Shown here piece by piece: positions 34,754-42,734 of a DNA stretch of 64,000 nucleotides. How positions within the stretch are numbered: position 1 is the first letter of the stretch; each line of letters opens with the position of its first letter. A model generated the notes under the pieces. The model was not told the origin of the DNA. It saw nothing but the letters and a program-made list of their open reading frames with translations, and did no database searches. Origin of the DNA: Sandaracinus sp. (lineage in GTDB: Bacteria > Myxococcota_A > Polyangia > Polyangiales > Houyiibacteriaceae); the NCBI GenBank assembly GCA_002699025.1, contig PABA01000080.1:22025-86024 (forward strand), in the 5' to 3' direction. The translations under genes were made by a program, and so were the position numbers.

Positions 34754-34947
34754 CCAAGGCGGACTCGCGCGCCCCGGGGCATGGCGACGACGATGAAGCC
34801 GCCCGGCGAGAGTGACGGTTCGGCGGAGGCGTGCTCGCCGCGTAGCCAGCGAGGTTTCGCCGTGCGGATCCGGCGCGACGGGCTGTCACGGTCGGGGGTC
34901 CCGGCCCCCGCCCGAAGTCCGCCCGATCCTGACAATGAATCCAGTTC

Positions 34948-35017
34948 ACCACTTCCTGGACAGTGGTATTCGCGTTGCAACGTCCTCCCATGGCCCGCCG
35001 TGAGCCCTGTTCACGGC
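34948..35017. promoter_or_regulatory. Cluster of inverted repeats upstream of the DUF1592 gene
   Basis: Three inverted repeats in 70 bp: ACCACT/AGTGGT (34948-34953 and 34962-34967), the 10-bp palindrome CGTTGCAACG (34973-34982), and GCCGTGA/TCACGGC (34997-35003 and 35011-35017). This stretch is less GC-rich than flanking genes and lies 77-146 bp before the GTG start at 35094. Possible regulatory sites; no promoter boxes can be assigned confidently. Confidence 0.4.
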
Positions 35018-35093
35018 CGGCTGGAAGAGACCGCCCCAAACTGTGTACGCTTCGTGCACATCCGTGCGGGGACACCAAGGAGCGAGAGGGAAC

Positions 35094-36788
35094 GTGCGCG
35101 CGACCATCACCACGAGGACCACGCTGCCAGCAGCGCTCGCGCTGCTGCTCGGCGCCTGCCAAGGCGCCATCGGCGAGCCCACGGGCCGAACCGATCCCAG
35201 CGATCCATCGGACCCGAGCCGCCCCGTCGACCCCTGCGCCGACGGCGCCTGTGACCCGGAGGACGCGATCCCGGCCCTCGGCAGCGCCTACCCGCGACTG
35301 AGCCACGGGCAGTACGAGAACACGATCCGCGACCTCTTCGGCCTCTCCGAGACGCCCGGCCTCACGACCGGCTTCGAGGACGACCCGAGCGGGACCACGG
35401 CCTTCGACAACGACAGCACCGTGCTCCAGGTCACGCCGAACCTCTGGCAGGACTACCAGAGCGCCGCCGAGGTGATGGCCAGCCGGGTCATCGAGGACGC
35501 CGCGCTCCTCGGCCGGCTCACGGACGGCCTCCCGGCGGACGAGCCGGACCGGACGCAGGCCTTCGTCGAGCGCTTCCTCGGGCAGGCCTTCCGCCGCCCG
35601 GCGACCGACGACGAGGTCCGCCAGTTCGTCGACCTCGCCGCCATGGCGCCCTCGCACTACCCGGAGGTCCCCGAGGCCACGGGCCGCGTCGCCCTGGTCG
35701 TGCAGGCGGCGCTCCAGTCGCCGCACTTCCTCTACCGGGACGAATGGGGCGACCCCGACGGCGACGGCGTCGTCGAGCTGACCGACTATCAGCTCGCCTC
35801 GCGCCTCGCCTACACGCTCTGGGACTCCATGCCCGACGCGGAGCTCCTCCGCGCCGCCGAGGCCGGCGAGCTCACCCGCGGCGACGGGCTCCGCGCCCAG
35901 GCCGCGCGCATGCTCGACGACCCGAAGGCCGAGGGGAAGATCCGCACCTTCCACCGCAAGCTCTACGATCTCAGCCACTACGAGGACGTCGAGCTCGACG
36001 GCTTCCCGGCCGGCATCGGTCGGACGCTCCGCGCCGAGGCCGAGCGCTTCGTCGAGGACGTCGTGCTCGAGAACGACGGCGGCGTCCGCGAGCTCTACAC
36101 GGCGCCCTACTCCTACGTGAACGCCGACACGGCGCCCCTCTACGGCCTCGACCCGGCCGACTTCGGCGACGAGCTCGTCCGCACGGAGCTCGACCCGAGC
36201 CAGCGCGCCGGCCTCTTCACGCAGCCGGGCTTCATCGCCTCCCACGACGGCGACACGGCGCCCATCCACCGCGGCATCTTCCTCAACCTCTACGTGCTCT
36301 GCACCGAGCTGCCGCCGCCGCCGGTCTTCGACCCGCCGACCCTCGAGGGCACGACGCGCCGCGAGCGCATCAACTCGATCACCGGGCCCGGCACCTGCGG
36401 CGGCACCTGCCACGGCGAAGCGATCAACCCGGTCGGCTTCCCCTACGAGACCTTCGACGACTTCGGCCGCTGGCGCACCGAGGACAACGGCCAGCCCATC
36501 GACGCCGCCGCCGCCTTCCGCTTCGAGGAGGGCACGGTCGGCTTCGACGGCCCGGTCGAGCTCGCCGGCGCCATCGCCGACTCCATGAACGCCCACCGCT
36601 GCTACGCGAAGAACTGGCTCGAGTACGCCTTCGGCCGGCCCGTGCAGCTCGGCGACTCGCCGGTGCTCCAGAGCATCGCCACCCAGTCGCGAGACGAGGG
36701 GCTCTCCGTGAAGGAGATCCTCATCCAGCTCGTCGACAGCACCCTCTTCCGCACCCGCCGCGTCGACGCCGAGGAGGCCTCGGAATGA
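35094..36788 (+). CDS. DUF1592-type lipoprotein (DUF1587/1595/1592/1588/1585)
   Basis: A 564-residue protein. GTG at 35094 is preferred because AAGGAGCGAGAGGG precedes it and it starts a lipoprotein signal (TLPAALALLLGAC). Domains in order: DUF1587 (RLSHGQYENTIRDLFGLSET), DUF1595 (FVERFLGQAFRRPATDDEVR), DUF1592 (QAALQSPHFLYRDEWGD), DUF1588 (QRAGLFTQPGFIASHDGD) with a cytochrome-like box GTCGGTCHGEAINPVGFPYE, then DUF1585. The box is CxxxCH rather than the CxxCH needed for standard haem attachment. Such proteins are known mainly from planctomycetes and myxobacteria, nearly always next to a DUF1552 gene as here. Their biochemical role is unknown. Confidence 0.93.
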   Translation: MRATITTRTTLPAALALLLGACQGAIGEPTGRTDPSDPSDPSRPVDPCADGACDPEDAIPALGSAYPRLSHGQYENTIRDLFGLSETPGLTTGFEDDPSGTTAFDNDSTVLQVTPNLWQDYQSAAEVMASRVIEDAALLGRLTDGLPADEPDRTQAFVERFLGQAFRRPATDDEVRQFVDLAAMAPSHYPEVPEATGRVALVVQAALQSPHFLYRDEWGDPDGDGVVELTDYQLASRLAYTLWDSMPDAELLRAAEAGELTRGDGLRAQAARMLDDPKAEGKIRTFHRKLYDLSHYEDVELDGFPAGIGRTLRAEAERFVEDVVLENDGGVRELYTAPYSYVNADTAPLYGLDPADFGDELVRTELDPSQRAGLFTQPGFIASHDGDTAPIHRGIFLNLYVLCTELPPPPVFDPPTLEGTTRRERINSITGPGTCGGTCHGEAINPVGFPYETFDDFGRWRTEDNGQPIDAAAAFRFEEGTVGFDGPVELAGAIADSMNAHRCYAKNWLEYAFGRPVQLGDSPVLQSIATQSRDEGLSVKEILIQLVDSTLFRTRRVDAEEASE

Positions 36789-38248
36789 CCGCCCCGAAGA
36801 AGAAGAAGACGAAGACGCCCCGCTCGCCCTTCTCCCGCCGCCTCTTTCTGCGCGGCGCCGGCACGGTCGCCCTCGGCCTGCCCTTCCTGGAGAGCATCGG
36901 CCGCTTCGGCTCGAAGGCCAAGGCCGCGTCCGGCGACGAGAGCTTCGCCATCTGGCTCCGGCAGGGCAACGGCGTGGCGCAGGAGGGCCGCGACGAGCCC
37001 GAGCGCTTCTGGCCGAGCGCGACCGGTCGGCTCACCCGGGACGGCCTCGCCGGCGAGACCGGGCGCGCGACGAGCGAGCTGGCCGACTACGCCGAGAGCC
37101 TGCTCATGGTCAGCGGCCTCCGCTTCGCCTTCCCCGGCAACGGCTGCGGCCACAGCGGCGGCGGCAACCAGTGCCTGACGGCCGCCCGCGTGAGCGAGGA
37201 GCCCTCGGGCAACGAGTCGCTCGCCATGGGCGAGTCCGTCGACAACCGCGTGGCCCGCGAGCTCCACCCGGAGCGCGAGCCGCTGACGCTCTTCACCGGG
37301 CGCAAGAGCGGCTACCTGCCCGAGGTGATGAGCTACCGCGGGCCCATGGATCTGCGCGCCGGCGAGAACGACCCCTGGAACGCCTACATGCGCATGACCG
37401 GCCTCACGGGCATGGACGTCGAGGTGGTGAACCGCATCCGGCAGCGGCGCATGAGCGTCAACGACCTGGTGCGCGAGCAGATGGGCGAGCTGCTCAGCCG
37501 CGACCTGAGCGTCGACGATCGGCGGCGCCTCGACCTGCACTTCTCGTCGATCCGCGACCTCGAGGTGCTGATGAGCTGCCGCCTCCCGGAGATGCGCGAG
37601 ATGGAGATGGAGGGCATCGACCCGCTCAGCTCCGGCAACTACCAGGTCGTCACGCGCATGCACATGGATCTGATCGCCACCGCCGTGGCCTGCGGCTACG
37701 TGCGATCGGCGACGCTCCAGCTGGGCAACGGCAACGACGGCACGCAGCACGTGATCCCCGGCTACCGGGGCGGCGAGGAGCTGCCGCGCTTCCACCAGAT
37801 CTCGCACCGCATCTACAGCGACGGCTCCGACGGACCGCCCATCGAGGGCGCCCAGGAGATGCACCACGAGGTCGACAAGATGCACCTGCGGCTCTTCCGC
37901 TACCTCCTCGACCGGCTCAGCGAGTACACGTCGGAGAGCGGCGGGCCGCTCCTCGACTGCGGCACGGCCTGCATCACGAACGACCTCGGCCACGGCGTGA
38001 GCCACACCTACCGGAACGTGCCCTTCATCTTCGCCGGGAGCCTCGGCGGGAACCTGAACGTCGGGAACTACGTCGACGCGCGCGCGAGCGCCGGCGACTA
38101 CGTCAGCCACAACAAGATGTTCAACACGGTCCTCAGCGCGATGGGGATCCGGAAGGAAGACGGCTCGCTGGTCGACGATTTCGGCGACGCGAGCCTCGAG
38201 CGCGGCTTCGTGCCCGAGATGATCGCCTCGGACGCGCCCGACCTCTGA
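36785..38248 (+). CDS. DUF1552 protein with Tat signal
   Basis: A 487-residue protein that overlaps the DUF1592 gene by 4 bp (ATGA), so the pair is translationally coupled. The N-terminus has a twin-arginine signal, SRRLFLRGAGTVALGLPFLE, after a Lys-rich segment, so the protein is exported folded, perhaps with a cofactor. The mature protein is the DUF1552 domain with FPGNGCGHSGGGNQCLTAAR, then NRIRQRRMSVNDLVREQMGE and LDLHFSSIRDLEVLM. It resembles the DUF1501/alkaline-phosphatase-like group but keeps no proven catalytic set. Export by Tat next to a lipid-anchored haem-box-like partner suggests an extracytoplasmic redox or hydrolase system, which remains inference. Confidence 0.93.
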   Translation: MTAPKKKKTKTPRSPFSRRLFLRGAGTVALGLPFLESIGRFGSKAKAASGDESFAIWLRQGNGVAQEGRDEPERFWPSATGRLTRDGLAGETGRATSELADYAESLLMVSGLRFAFPGNGCGHSGGGNQCLTAARVSEEPSGNESLAMGESVDNRVARELHPEREPLTLFTGRKSGYLPEVMSYRGPMDLRAGENDPWNAYMRMTGLTGMDVEVVNRIRQRRMSVNDLVREQMGELLSRDLSVDDRRRLDLHFSSIRDLEVLMSCRLPEMREMEMEGIDPLSSGNYQVVTRMHMDLIATAVACGYVRSATLQLGNGNDGTQHVIPGYRGGEELPRFHQISHRIYSDGSDGPPIEGAQEMHHEVDKMHLRLFRYLLDRLSEYTSESGGPLLDCGTACITNDLGHGVSHTYRNVPFIFAGSLGGNLNVGNYVDARASAGDYVSHNKMFNTVLSAMGIRKEDGSLVDDFGDASLERGFVPEMIASDAPDL

Positions 38249-38347
38249 GGGCGGGCTCGGGGCGGGCGCGACTTCGCCGCGCTCGCGGCCGGCGCTCTGG
38301 CCCGACCGCAGCGTGGCTTCGCTCCGTCGGGGCTCGGCCGAACGCGT

Positions 38348-38382
38348 GTCCGCCGCCCTCACCTCGCGGTGGGGCGGCGGAC
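38348..38382. terminator. Long hairpin between convergent DUF1552 and Flp-pilin genes
   Basis: GTCCGCCGCCC (38348-38358) pairs with GGGCGGCGGAC (38372-38382). The loop itself pairs as CACC/GGTG around TCGC. It lies 38 bp from the pilin stop and 100 bp from the DUF1552 stop and could terminate both. Confidence 0.6.
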
Positions 38383-38419
38383 GGATGACGGGAGCGTGAG
38401 TGGGGGTCGGCGGCGCCTC

Positions 38420-38644
38420 TCAGAGGCCGAGCTGCTGGATCATGTGGGTCGCGTACTCGACCTTCTCCACGAGGGCGTCGCCGAGGTTCGTCCAGACGGC
38501 GATGGCGCCGACGGCGACGAGGACGAGCGCGATCGTGTACTCGACGGTCGCGAGGCCGCGGCGATCGGCGAGGAGCGCGCGGGAGGGAGAGGCGGGGCGG
38601 GCGGGGGAAGAGGCGGGTCGGAGCGCGGAGGAGAAGCGGGTCAT
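38420..38644 (-). CDS. Flp-type prepilin
   Basis: A 74-residue small pilin. A basic leader ending LLADRRG is followed by LATVEYTIALVLVAVGAIAVW, which has Glu at +5 and Tyr at +6 after the prepilin peptidase site and a single hydrophobic helix, as in Flp/Fap pilins of Tad systems. The ATG at 38644 is preferred over a GTG 24 bp upstream because AAAGGAA, a good ribosome site, lies between them. No tad assembly genes lie nearby, so this is an orphan pilin that would depend on a Tad system elsewhere. Confidence 0.85.
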   Translation of the reverse strand: MTRFSSALRPASSPARPASPSRALLADRRGLATVEYTIALVLVAVGAIAVWTNLGDALVEKVEYATHMIQQLGL

Positions 38645-38854
38645 GGGTCGGTTCCTTTCGTTCACCACGCGCCGCCTCTTCGCAGGGTCGGTGCCGGGAC
38701 CATGGGCGGCGCTCTCGGGGAACGCGGCCCTTCTCGCGCCATCGTCGCGTCAGTTCTCCCCGTCGATTTTCTCCATCCGGGCGAAATGCATCAGTTCGAG
38801 TCGCGCGCGGGCGGGTAGCGGAGCGGGCCGGTCGGCGCCAAGGTCAGCGACGCG

Positions 38855-39271
38855 ATGAAGACCTCCCTCGACGACGTGTACGAGACCTTCGAGCTGCTCG
38901 ACGACTGGACGGACCGCTACGGCTTCCTCATCGAGCTGGGCGGCGAGCTCCCCCCCATGCCGGAGGAGCTCAAGGTCCCCGAGCACAAGGTGAAGGGGTG
39001 CATGAGCCAGGTGTGGCTCGTGGGCGTGCCGAAGGACGGCACGATCGACTTCCTCGCCGACAGCGACGCCCACATCGTGCGCGGGCTGGTGGCGCTGCTC
39101 CTGATGATCTACGGCGGCAAGACGCCCGCGGAGATCGCCGCGACCGACCACCAGGCGGTCCTCGCCCGGCTCGGCCTCGACAAGCACCTCAGCCCGGGCC
39201 GCAGCAACGGCCTGCACTCGATGGTGAAGCGAGTGAAGGAGCTCGCGGCGGCCGTCGACGCCAGCGCCTGA
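38855..39271 (+). CDS. sufE: SufE-family sulfur transfer protein
   Basis: A 138-residue cytoplasmic protein. SufE accepts persulfide from the cysteine desulfurase SufS and passes it on for Fe-S cluster assembly. The reactive cysteine is Cys49 in HKVKGCMSQVW. DRYGFLIELGGELPPMPEEL and LVALLLMIYGGKTPAEI are family hallmarks, and SPGRSNGLHSMVKRVKELA ends the domain. Length is normal. No sufS, sufBCD or iscS gene is beside it. The HIT hydrolase gene follows after 20 bp on the same strand and may be co-transcribed. Confidence 0.95.
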   Translation: MKTSLDDVYETFELLDDWTDRYGFLIELGGELPPMPEELKVPEHKVKGCMSQVWLVGVPKDGTIDFLADSDAHIVRGLVALLLMIYGGKTPAEIAATDHQAVLARLGLDKHLSPGRSNGLHSMVKRVKELAAAVDASA

Positions 39272-39291
39272 TCCGTCGTACGGTCCCGGCC

Positions 39292-39708
39292 ATGGCCGAG
39301 ACCATCTTCAGCAAGATCCTCCGGGGCGAGGTCCCCTGCCACGAGGTCTACCAGGACGAGCACGTCTTCGCGTTCCTGGACATCGGCCCGCTCGCGCCCG
39401 GTCACACGCTGGTCATCCCGAAGGAGCCCGCCGAGACCCTCGACCAGCTCTCCGACGAGGCCGCCGCCGCCATCGGCCGGGTGCTCCCCCGGCTCTGCCG
39501 CGCCGTGATGAAGGCCACCGGCTGCGAGCAGTACAACATCCTCCAGAACAACGGGACGCGCGCGCACCAGGCCGTGATGCACGTCCACTTCCACATCATC
39601 CCCAAGCCCACCCCCGAACAGGGCCTCGGCATCCGCTGGCACCCCGGCAAGCTCCCCGACGAAGAAGGCCAGGCCATGCGCCAGAAGATCCTCGCCGCCC
39701 TCGAGTGA
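39292..39708 (+). CDS. HIT-family nucleotide-binding hydrolase
   Basis: A 138-residue protein of the HINT/FHIT superfamily, which hydrolyses nucleoside phosphoramidates or dinucleoside polyphosphates. The histidine triad is HVHFHIIP near residue 97. ETIFSKILRGEVPCHEVYQD is the family N-terminus, and DIGPLAPGHTLVIPKEPAETL and NILQNNGTRAHQAVMH complete the fold. Start ATG at 39292 (20 bp after sufE). Zinc-binding Cys/His residues of some subclasses are not evident, fitting the shorter PKCI-like group. Confidence 0.95.
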   Translation: MAETIFSKILRGEVPCHEVYQDEHVFAFLDIGPLAPGHTLVIPKEPAETLDQLSDEAAAAIGRVLPRLCRAVMKATGCEQYNILQNNGTRAHQAVMHVHFHIIPKPTPEQGLGIRWHPGKLPDEEGQAMRQKILAALE

Positions 39709-39765
39709 GCGCCGCGAAGGCGAGAGCCCCGACCGCGAGTGCGGCGAAATCGCGCCACCAAAGGG

Positions 39766-39984
39766 GAGCGCCGAGCGGCCCACGACCGCGCTGGTAAGCC
39801 AAAGATAGCGAGCGCCAGCGAGCGGAAGACGCCGCGCAGCAGAGCCACGCTCCTGCGAAGGCCGGAGCCCTCCAACCGCGACAGCGGTCGTACCCACGAA
39901 GAACCGACCCGTGTGACGCGAGCGCAGCGAGCGCCGAGCGGCCCACGGCCGCGCTGGTAAGCCCAATAGCGAGCGCAGCGAGCG
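39766..39984. repeat. Two imperfect ~57-bp direct repeats in a non-coding gap
   Basis: Copies at 39766-39824 and 39929-39984 share GAGCGCCGAGCGGCCCAC, CCGCGCTGGTAAGCC and the closing GCGAGCG runs, differing by a few bases. They lie in the 338-bp gap 39709-40046 between HIT and rpmB, which has no convincing gene. The sequence between them also has AGCGAGCGCAGCGAGCG-like short repeats. Possibly intergenic repeat-family elements of this genome. Confidence 0.65.
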
Positions 39985-39996
39985 CAACAAACGCGA

Positions 39997-40021
39997 AAAC
40001 CCGGCCGCAGGGGCCGGGTTT
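39997..40021 (-). terminator. Intrinsic terminator of the rpsN-rpmG-rpmB operon
   Basis: AAACCCGGCC (39997-40006) pairs with GGCCGGGTTT (40012-40021) around a 5-nt loop. Reading on the minus strand, the stem is followed by a short T-run (TTTTCGCGTTT). It lies 25 bp past the rpmB stop. The A-run on the other side means it could also work for the plus-strand sufE-HIT transcript. Confidence 0.85.
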
Positions 40022-40046
40022 CACTCGACTGGAAGCGGGCGGGGTC

Positions 40047-40283
40047 TCAGACCTTGACGCCCTTGGCGCGAAGCTCGCGAAGCACGGTCTCGATGCCGCG
40101 CTTGTCGATCTCGCGGATGCCCGCCGTGCTCAGGCGGAGCTTCACGAAGCGCTCCTCCGAGGGGACCCAGAAGCGGTGGGTCTGGAGGTTCGGAAGCGTG
40201 CGCTTCTTCGTCTTGCGGTTGGAGTGGGAGACCTTGTTTCCCACCATCGGGCCCTTGCCCGTGACCATGCAGACCTTCGACAT
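40047..40283 (-). CDS. rpmB: 50S ribosomal protein L28
   Basis: A 78-residue ribosomal protein. [35 protein letters not shown] and the ending [15 protein letters not shown] match bacterial L28. The zinc-ribbon cysteine pairs found in Cys-rich L28 forms are absent (a single Cys5), so this is the zinc-independent type. Last gene of the rpsN-rpmG-rpmB cassette, 17 bp after rpmG. Confidence 0.97.
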   Translation of the reverse strand: MSKVCMVTGKGPMVGNKVSHSNRKTKKRTLPNLQTHRFWVPSEERFVKLRLSTAGIREIDKRGIETVLRELRAKGVKV

Positions 40284-40300
40284 GATGCGTTCCTAGCCCT

Positions 40301-40471
40301 TCACTTCTTCGGCGACGGCATCTTGTGCTCGACGAACTCCACGTGCTTGCCGGCACGCGGGTCGTACTTCTTGAGCTTCAGCTTGCCCGGCATCGTCCGC
40401 TTGTTCTTGGTCGTGTAGTACGTGTAGCCCGTACCCGCGGTCGACACCATCCGGATCTTGTCACGCGGCAT
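40301..40471 (-). CDS. rpmG: 50S ribosomal protein L33
   Basis: A 56-residue ribosomal protein, read directly from the minus strand: [20 protein letters not shown], then [20 protein letters not shown] and [16 protein letters not shown]. It matches bacterial L33 but lacks both CxxC pairs, so it is the zinc-independent form. It sits between rpsN (3-bp gap) and rpmB (17-bp gap) on the same strand, clearly one operon. Confidence 0.96.
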   Translation of the reverse strand: MPRDKIRMVSTAGTGYTYYTTKNKRTMPGKLKLKKYDPRAGKHVEFVEHKMPSPKK

Positions 40472-40474
40472 GGT

Positions 40475-40780
40475 TCACCAGCTCGACTTCGTGAGGCCGG
40501 GGATCTCGCCCGCGAGGCCCAGCTGACGCAGGGCGATACGGGAGAGCCCGAACTTGCGGTAGTAGGCGCGGGGACGGCCCGTGACGGCGCAGCGGTTGCG
40601 CACGCGCGTCGGGCTCGAGTTCCGCGGCAGCTGCTGAAGCTTGTACATCGCCTCGTCCTTCTCCTCATCCGAGGCGTTCGGATCGGAGACGATCTTCTTC
40701 AGCTTCTGACGCTTGGCGTAGAACTTGTCCGCCAGCTTCTTGCGCTTCTCGTTGGAAGCGATCTTCGCCTTGGTGGCCAT
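40475..40780 (-). CDS. rpsN: 30S ribosomal protein S14 (long, zinc-independent form)
   Basis: A 101-residue ribosomal protein with the long S14 layout: [19 protein letters not shown] in the N-terminal extension, then [20 protein letters not shown] and a [11 protein letters not shown] end. The CxxC...CxxC zinc knuckle of the short form is absent. First gene of a three-gene cassette rather than part of a spc-type operon. The 203-bp gap upstream (40781-40983) holds its leader. Confidence 0.97.
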   Translation of the reverse strand: MATKAKIASNEKRKKLADKFYAKRQKLKKIVSDPNASDEEKDEAMYKLQQLPRNSSPTRVRNRCAVTGRPRAYYRKFGLSRIALRQLGLAGEIPGLTKSSW

Positions 40781-40816
40781 GGTGCTTCTGCTTCTTCCAG
40801 TCGGTTTGCCCCGAAG

Positions 40817-40828
40817 GGCTCGCGAGCC
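40817..40828 (-). promoter_or_regulatory. Palindrome in the rpsN leader
   Basis: GGCTCGCGAGCC is a perfect 12-bp palindrome 37 bp before the rpsN start. Farther upstream (about 40872-40886) GGCC/GGCC arms enclose a T-rich loop, a rare AT patch where the promoter probably lies. No textbook Zur box was recognised. Confidence 0.35.
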
Positions 40829-40983
40829 TGACGGATCGATCGGACCCGCGCAAGTCGACGTCCCGCTCTATGGCCGATTTTTGGCCCGCGCGCACGTGAG
40901 GGGTCGCAGAGCCCCGGGAGCGCACTGCACGCACGCTCAGGTCGGGGGAACGCGCGCTCGGGGAGGCTCGGGGGAACGCGCGC

Positions 40984-41664
40984 TCAGGGATAGGGCGCCT
41001 GGGAGGCCCGGATCAGGTCGAGGAGCGCGTCGACCCCCTCGGTGCGATCGGCGAGCGTCGCCTGCCGGCCCGTCTCCTCGAAGGAGGTCACGAGCGCCTT
41101 CCCGAGGGGCGTGCCGCCCCGGTCCCAGATCACGAAGAGCACGTCCTTCGAGAGCGGGCCCGCGTGGGCCGGGAGCATCTCGAGCTCCGCGCTCGGCGCG
41201 TCGGCCACGTCGACCACCAGGAGCGTCGGCTCGAAGTCGGCGGCGAAGGTGGGCAGGCGCGAGAGATCGGAGAAGGCGAGGGGCACGACCTTCGGCCCGA
41301 GGGCGGTCTTGAGCCGGCGCGCGAGGCCGCTCCCCTCGGCGAAGATCAGCGCCCGGGTCGGGCCCGAGCGGGTGGGGAAGCGGTGGGTCGGCGCCTGGGA
41401 GGTGCGTGCCGGCCGCTCGGTCTCCCGGATGCTCCCGAGGATGGAGCGCACCCGATCGACGACCTCGTCGGCGCGCCCCGCGCTCAGCCGCCGCGCGACG
41501 GCCTTGCGCACCTCGGTCTCGACGAGCGCGACCCACTCGCTGGCGCTGCTGGGGTCCGCCTCCGCCGCCTCGAGGGCCTCGAAGAGGACGGCCGCCGCGA
41601 GCTCCGGCGCGAGCATCCCCTCGAGGACCTCCCGCACGACGATCGCCTCCTGCCCGAGCTTCAC
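40984..41664 (-). CDS. Uncharacterised protein with receiver-like C-terminal domain
   Basis: A 226-residue cytoplasmic protein. GTG start at 41664 gives VKLGQEAIVVREVLEGMLAP. The N-terminal ~100 residues are helical (ARRLSAGRADEVVDRVRSIL). A Thr/Arg/Pro linker follows. Residues ~115-226 have the alternating strand-helix pattern of a response-regulator receiver (RALIFAEGSGLARRLKTALG, TLLVVDVADAPSAELEMLPA), where DVADAP sits at the acceptor position, but the acidic pocket is incomplete. Probably a degenerate receiver in the signalling network. Its upstream frame continues as shadow sequence, so the start is placed by composition. Confidence 0.7.
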   Translation of the reverse strand: MKLGQEAIVVREVLEGMLAPELAAAVLFEALEAAEADPSSASEWVALVETEVRKAVARRLSAGRADEVVDRVRSILGSIRETERPARTSQAPTHRFPTRSGPTRALIFAEGSGLARRLKTALGPKVVPLAFSDLSRLPTFAADFEPTLLVVDVADAPSAELEMLPAHAGPLSKDVLFVIWDRGGTPLGKALVTSFEETGRQATLADRTEGVDALLDLIRASQAPYP

Positions 41665-41817
41665 GACCCGATCATAGCCCGTTCGAGGGAAGCGCCGCGA
41701 AGCCTTTTCGCCGAGCCGCGCCGTCGAACCCTCAGCCGGTCGTGGGACGACGCCATCCGATGAGAACGGGGCAGACCAGGCGATCGCCGAGCGCGGCTGG
41801 CTGCTAGGGTCCCGCCC

Positions 41818-42696
41818 ATGCGCACGCTCACCGCCATCCTCGGCAACTCGCAGCGCCTCGACGGGGGCGCCATGTTCGGCAACGCCCCGCGGGCCCTCTG
41901 GCAGCGCTGGATCGCGCCGGACGAGCGCAACCGCATCCCCCTCGCCTGCCGCGCCATGCTGATCCGCGAGGGCGAGGGCGAGGGCGCGCGCACGCTCCTC
42001 TTCGAGGCGGGCATCGGCGCCTTCTTCCCGCCGAAGCTGCGCGACCGCTTCGGCGTCCAGGAGGAGGAGCACGTGCTCCTCGAGAACCTCGCCGCCGAAG
42101 GGGTGAAGCCCGAGGACGTCGACGTGATCGTCCTCTCGCACCTCCACTTCGATCACGCGGGCGGGCTCCTCGACGTCTGGCGCGAGGGCGCCGAGCCGGC
42201 GCTGGTCTTCCCGCGGGCGCGCTACGTGGTGGGGCGCGAGGCCTGGGAGCGGGCGAAGGCGCCGCACGCGCGGGACCGGGCGAGCTTCATCCCGGAGCTG
42301 CCGGGCCTGCTCGAGGCGACCGGGCGGCTCGAGATCGTCGAGGCGGGCGCGCGCTCGGAGACGCTCGGCCCGGCCTACCGGCTCCACGTCTCGCATGGGC
42401 ACACGCCCGGGCTGATGCTCGCGGAGGTCGAGAGCGAGGCGGGCCCGGTGGTCTTCGCGGGCGACCTCGTGCCCGGACGGCCCTGGATGCACCTGCCGAT
42501 CACCATGGGCTACGACCGCTTCCCGGAGCAGCTCATCGACGAGAAGGCGGCGCTCCTCGAGGATCTCCACGCGCGGGGCGGCCGGCTCTTCTTCACGCAC
42601 GATCCGGACGTCGCCATGGCCGCCGTGAAGAAGGACGAGCGCGGCCGCTTCGGCCCGGGCGAGGAGTGGCCGGCGCCGGAGAAGCTCCCGCTCTGA
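41818..42696 (+). CDS. Metallo-beta-lactamase-fold hydrolase
   Basis: A 292-residue cytoplasmic hydrolase. The zinc-binding signature HLHFDHAGG is at 108-116 (HxHxDH), followed by conserved histidine [12 protein letters not shown], Asp in [13 protein letters not shown] and a final His in FFTHDPD. This set binds two zinc ions. The layout, with an ~50-residue N-terminal part ([20 protein letters not shown]), is common to lactonase-like and other quorum-quenching MBL enzymes as well as many unknown hydrolases, so the substrate cannot be assigned. Convergent with the globin gene over a hairpin. Confidence 0.92.
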   Translation: MRTLTAILGNSQRLDGGAMFGNAPRALWQRWIAPDERNRIPLACRAMLIREGEGEGARTLLFEAGIGAFFPPKLRDRFGVQEEEHVLLENLAAEGVKPEDVDVIVLSHLHFDHAGGLLDVWREGAEPALVFPRARYVVGREAWERAKAPHARDRASFIPELPGLLEATGRLEIVEAGARSETLGPAYRLHVSHGHTPGLMLAEVESEAGPVVFAGDLVPGRPWMHLPITMGYDRFPEQLIDEKAALLEDLHARGGRLFFTHDPDVAMAAVKKDERGRFGPGEEWPAPEKLPL

Positions 42697-42701
42697 TCGA
42701 T

Positions 42702-42723
42702 CCGGCGCGCTCGACCGCGCCGG
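42702..42723. terminator. Hairpin between convergent MBL and globin genes
   Basis: CCGGCGCG (42702-42709) pairs with CGCGCCGG (42716-42723) with a 6-nt loop. It fills most of the 38-bp gap between the two convergent stop codons, so it can serve both genes. No U-tract. Confidence 0.6.
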
Positions 42724-42734
42724 CTCCGCCCGCC

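Noticed and set aside
39709..40046. Possible tRNA or small gene in the HIT-rpmB gap
   Set aside because: No cloverleaf or CCA end could be built and the frames are short and repeat-based.
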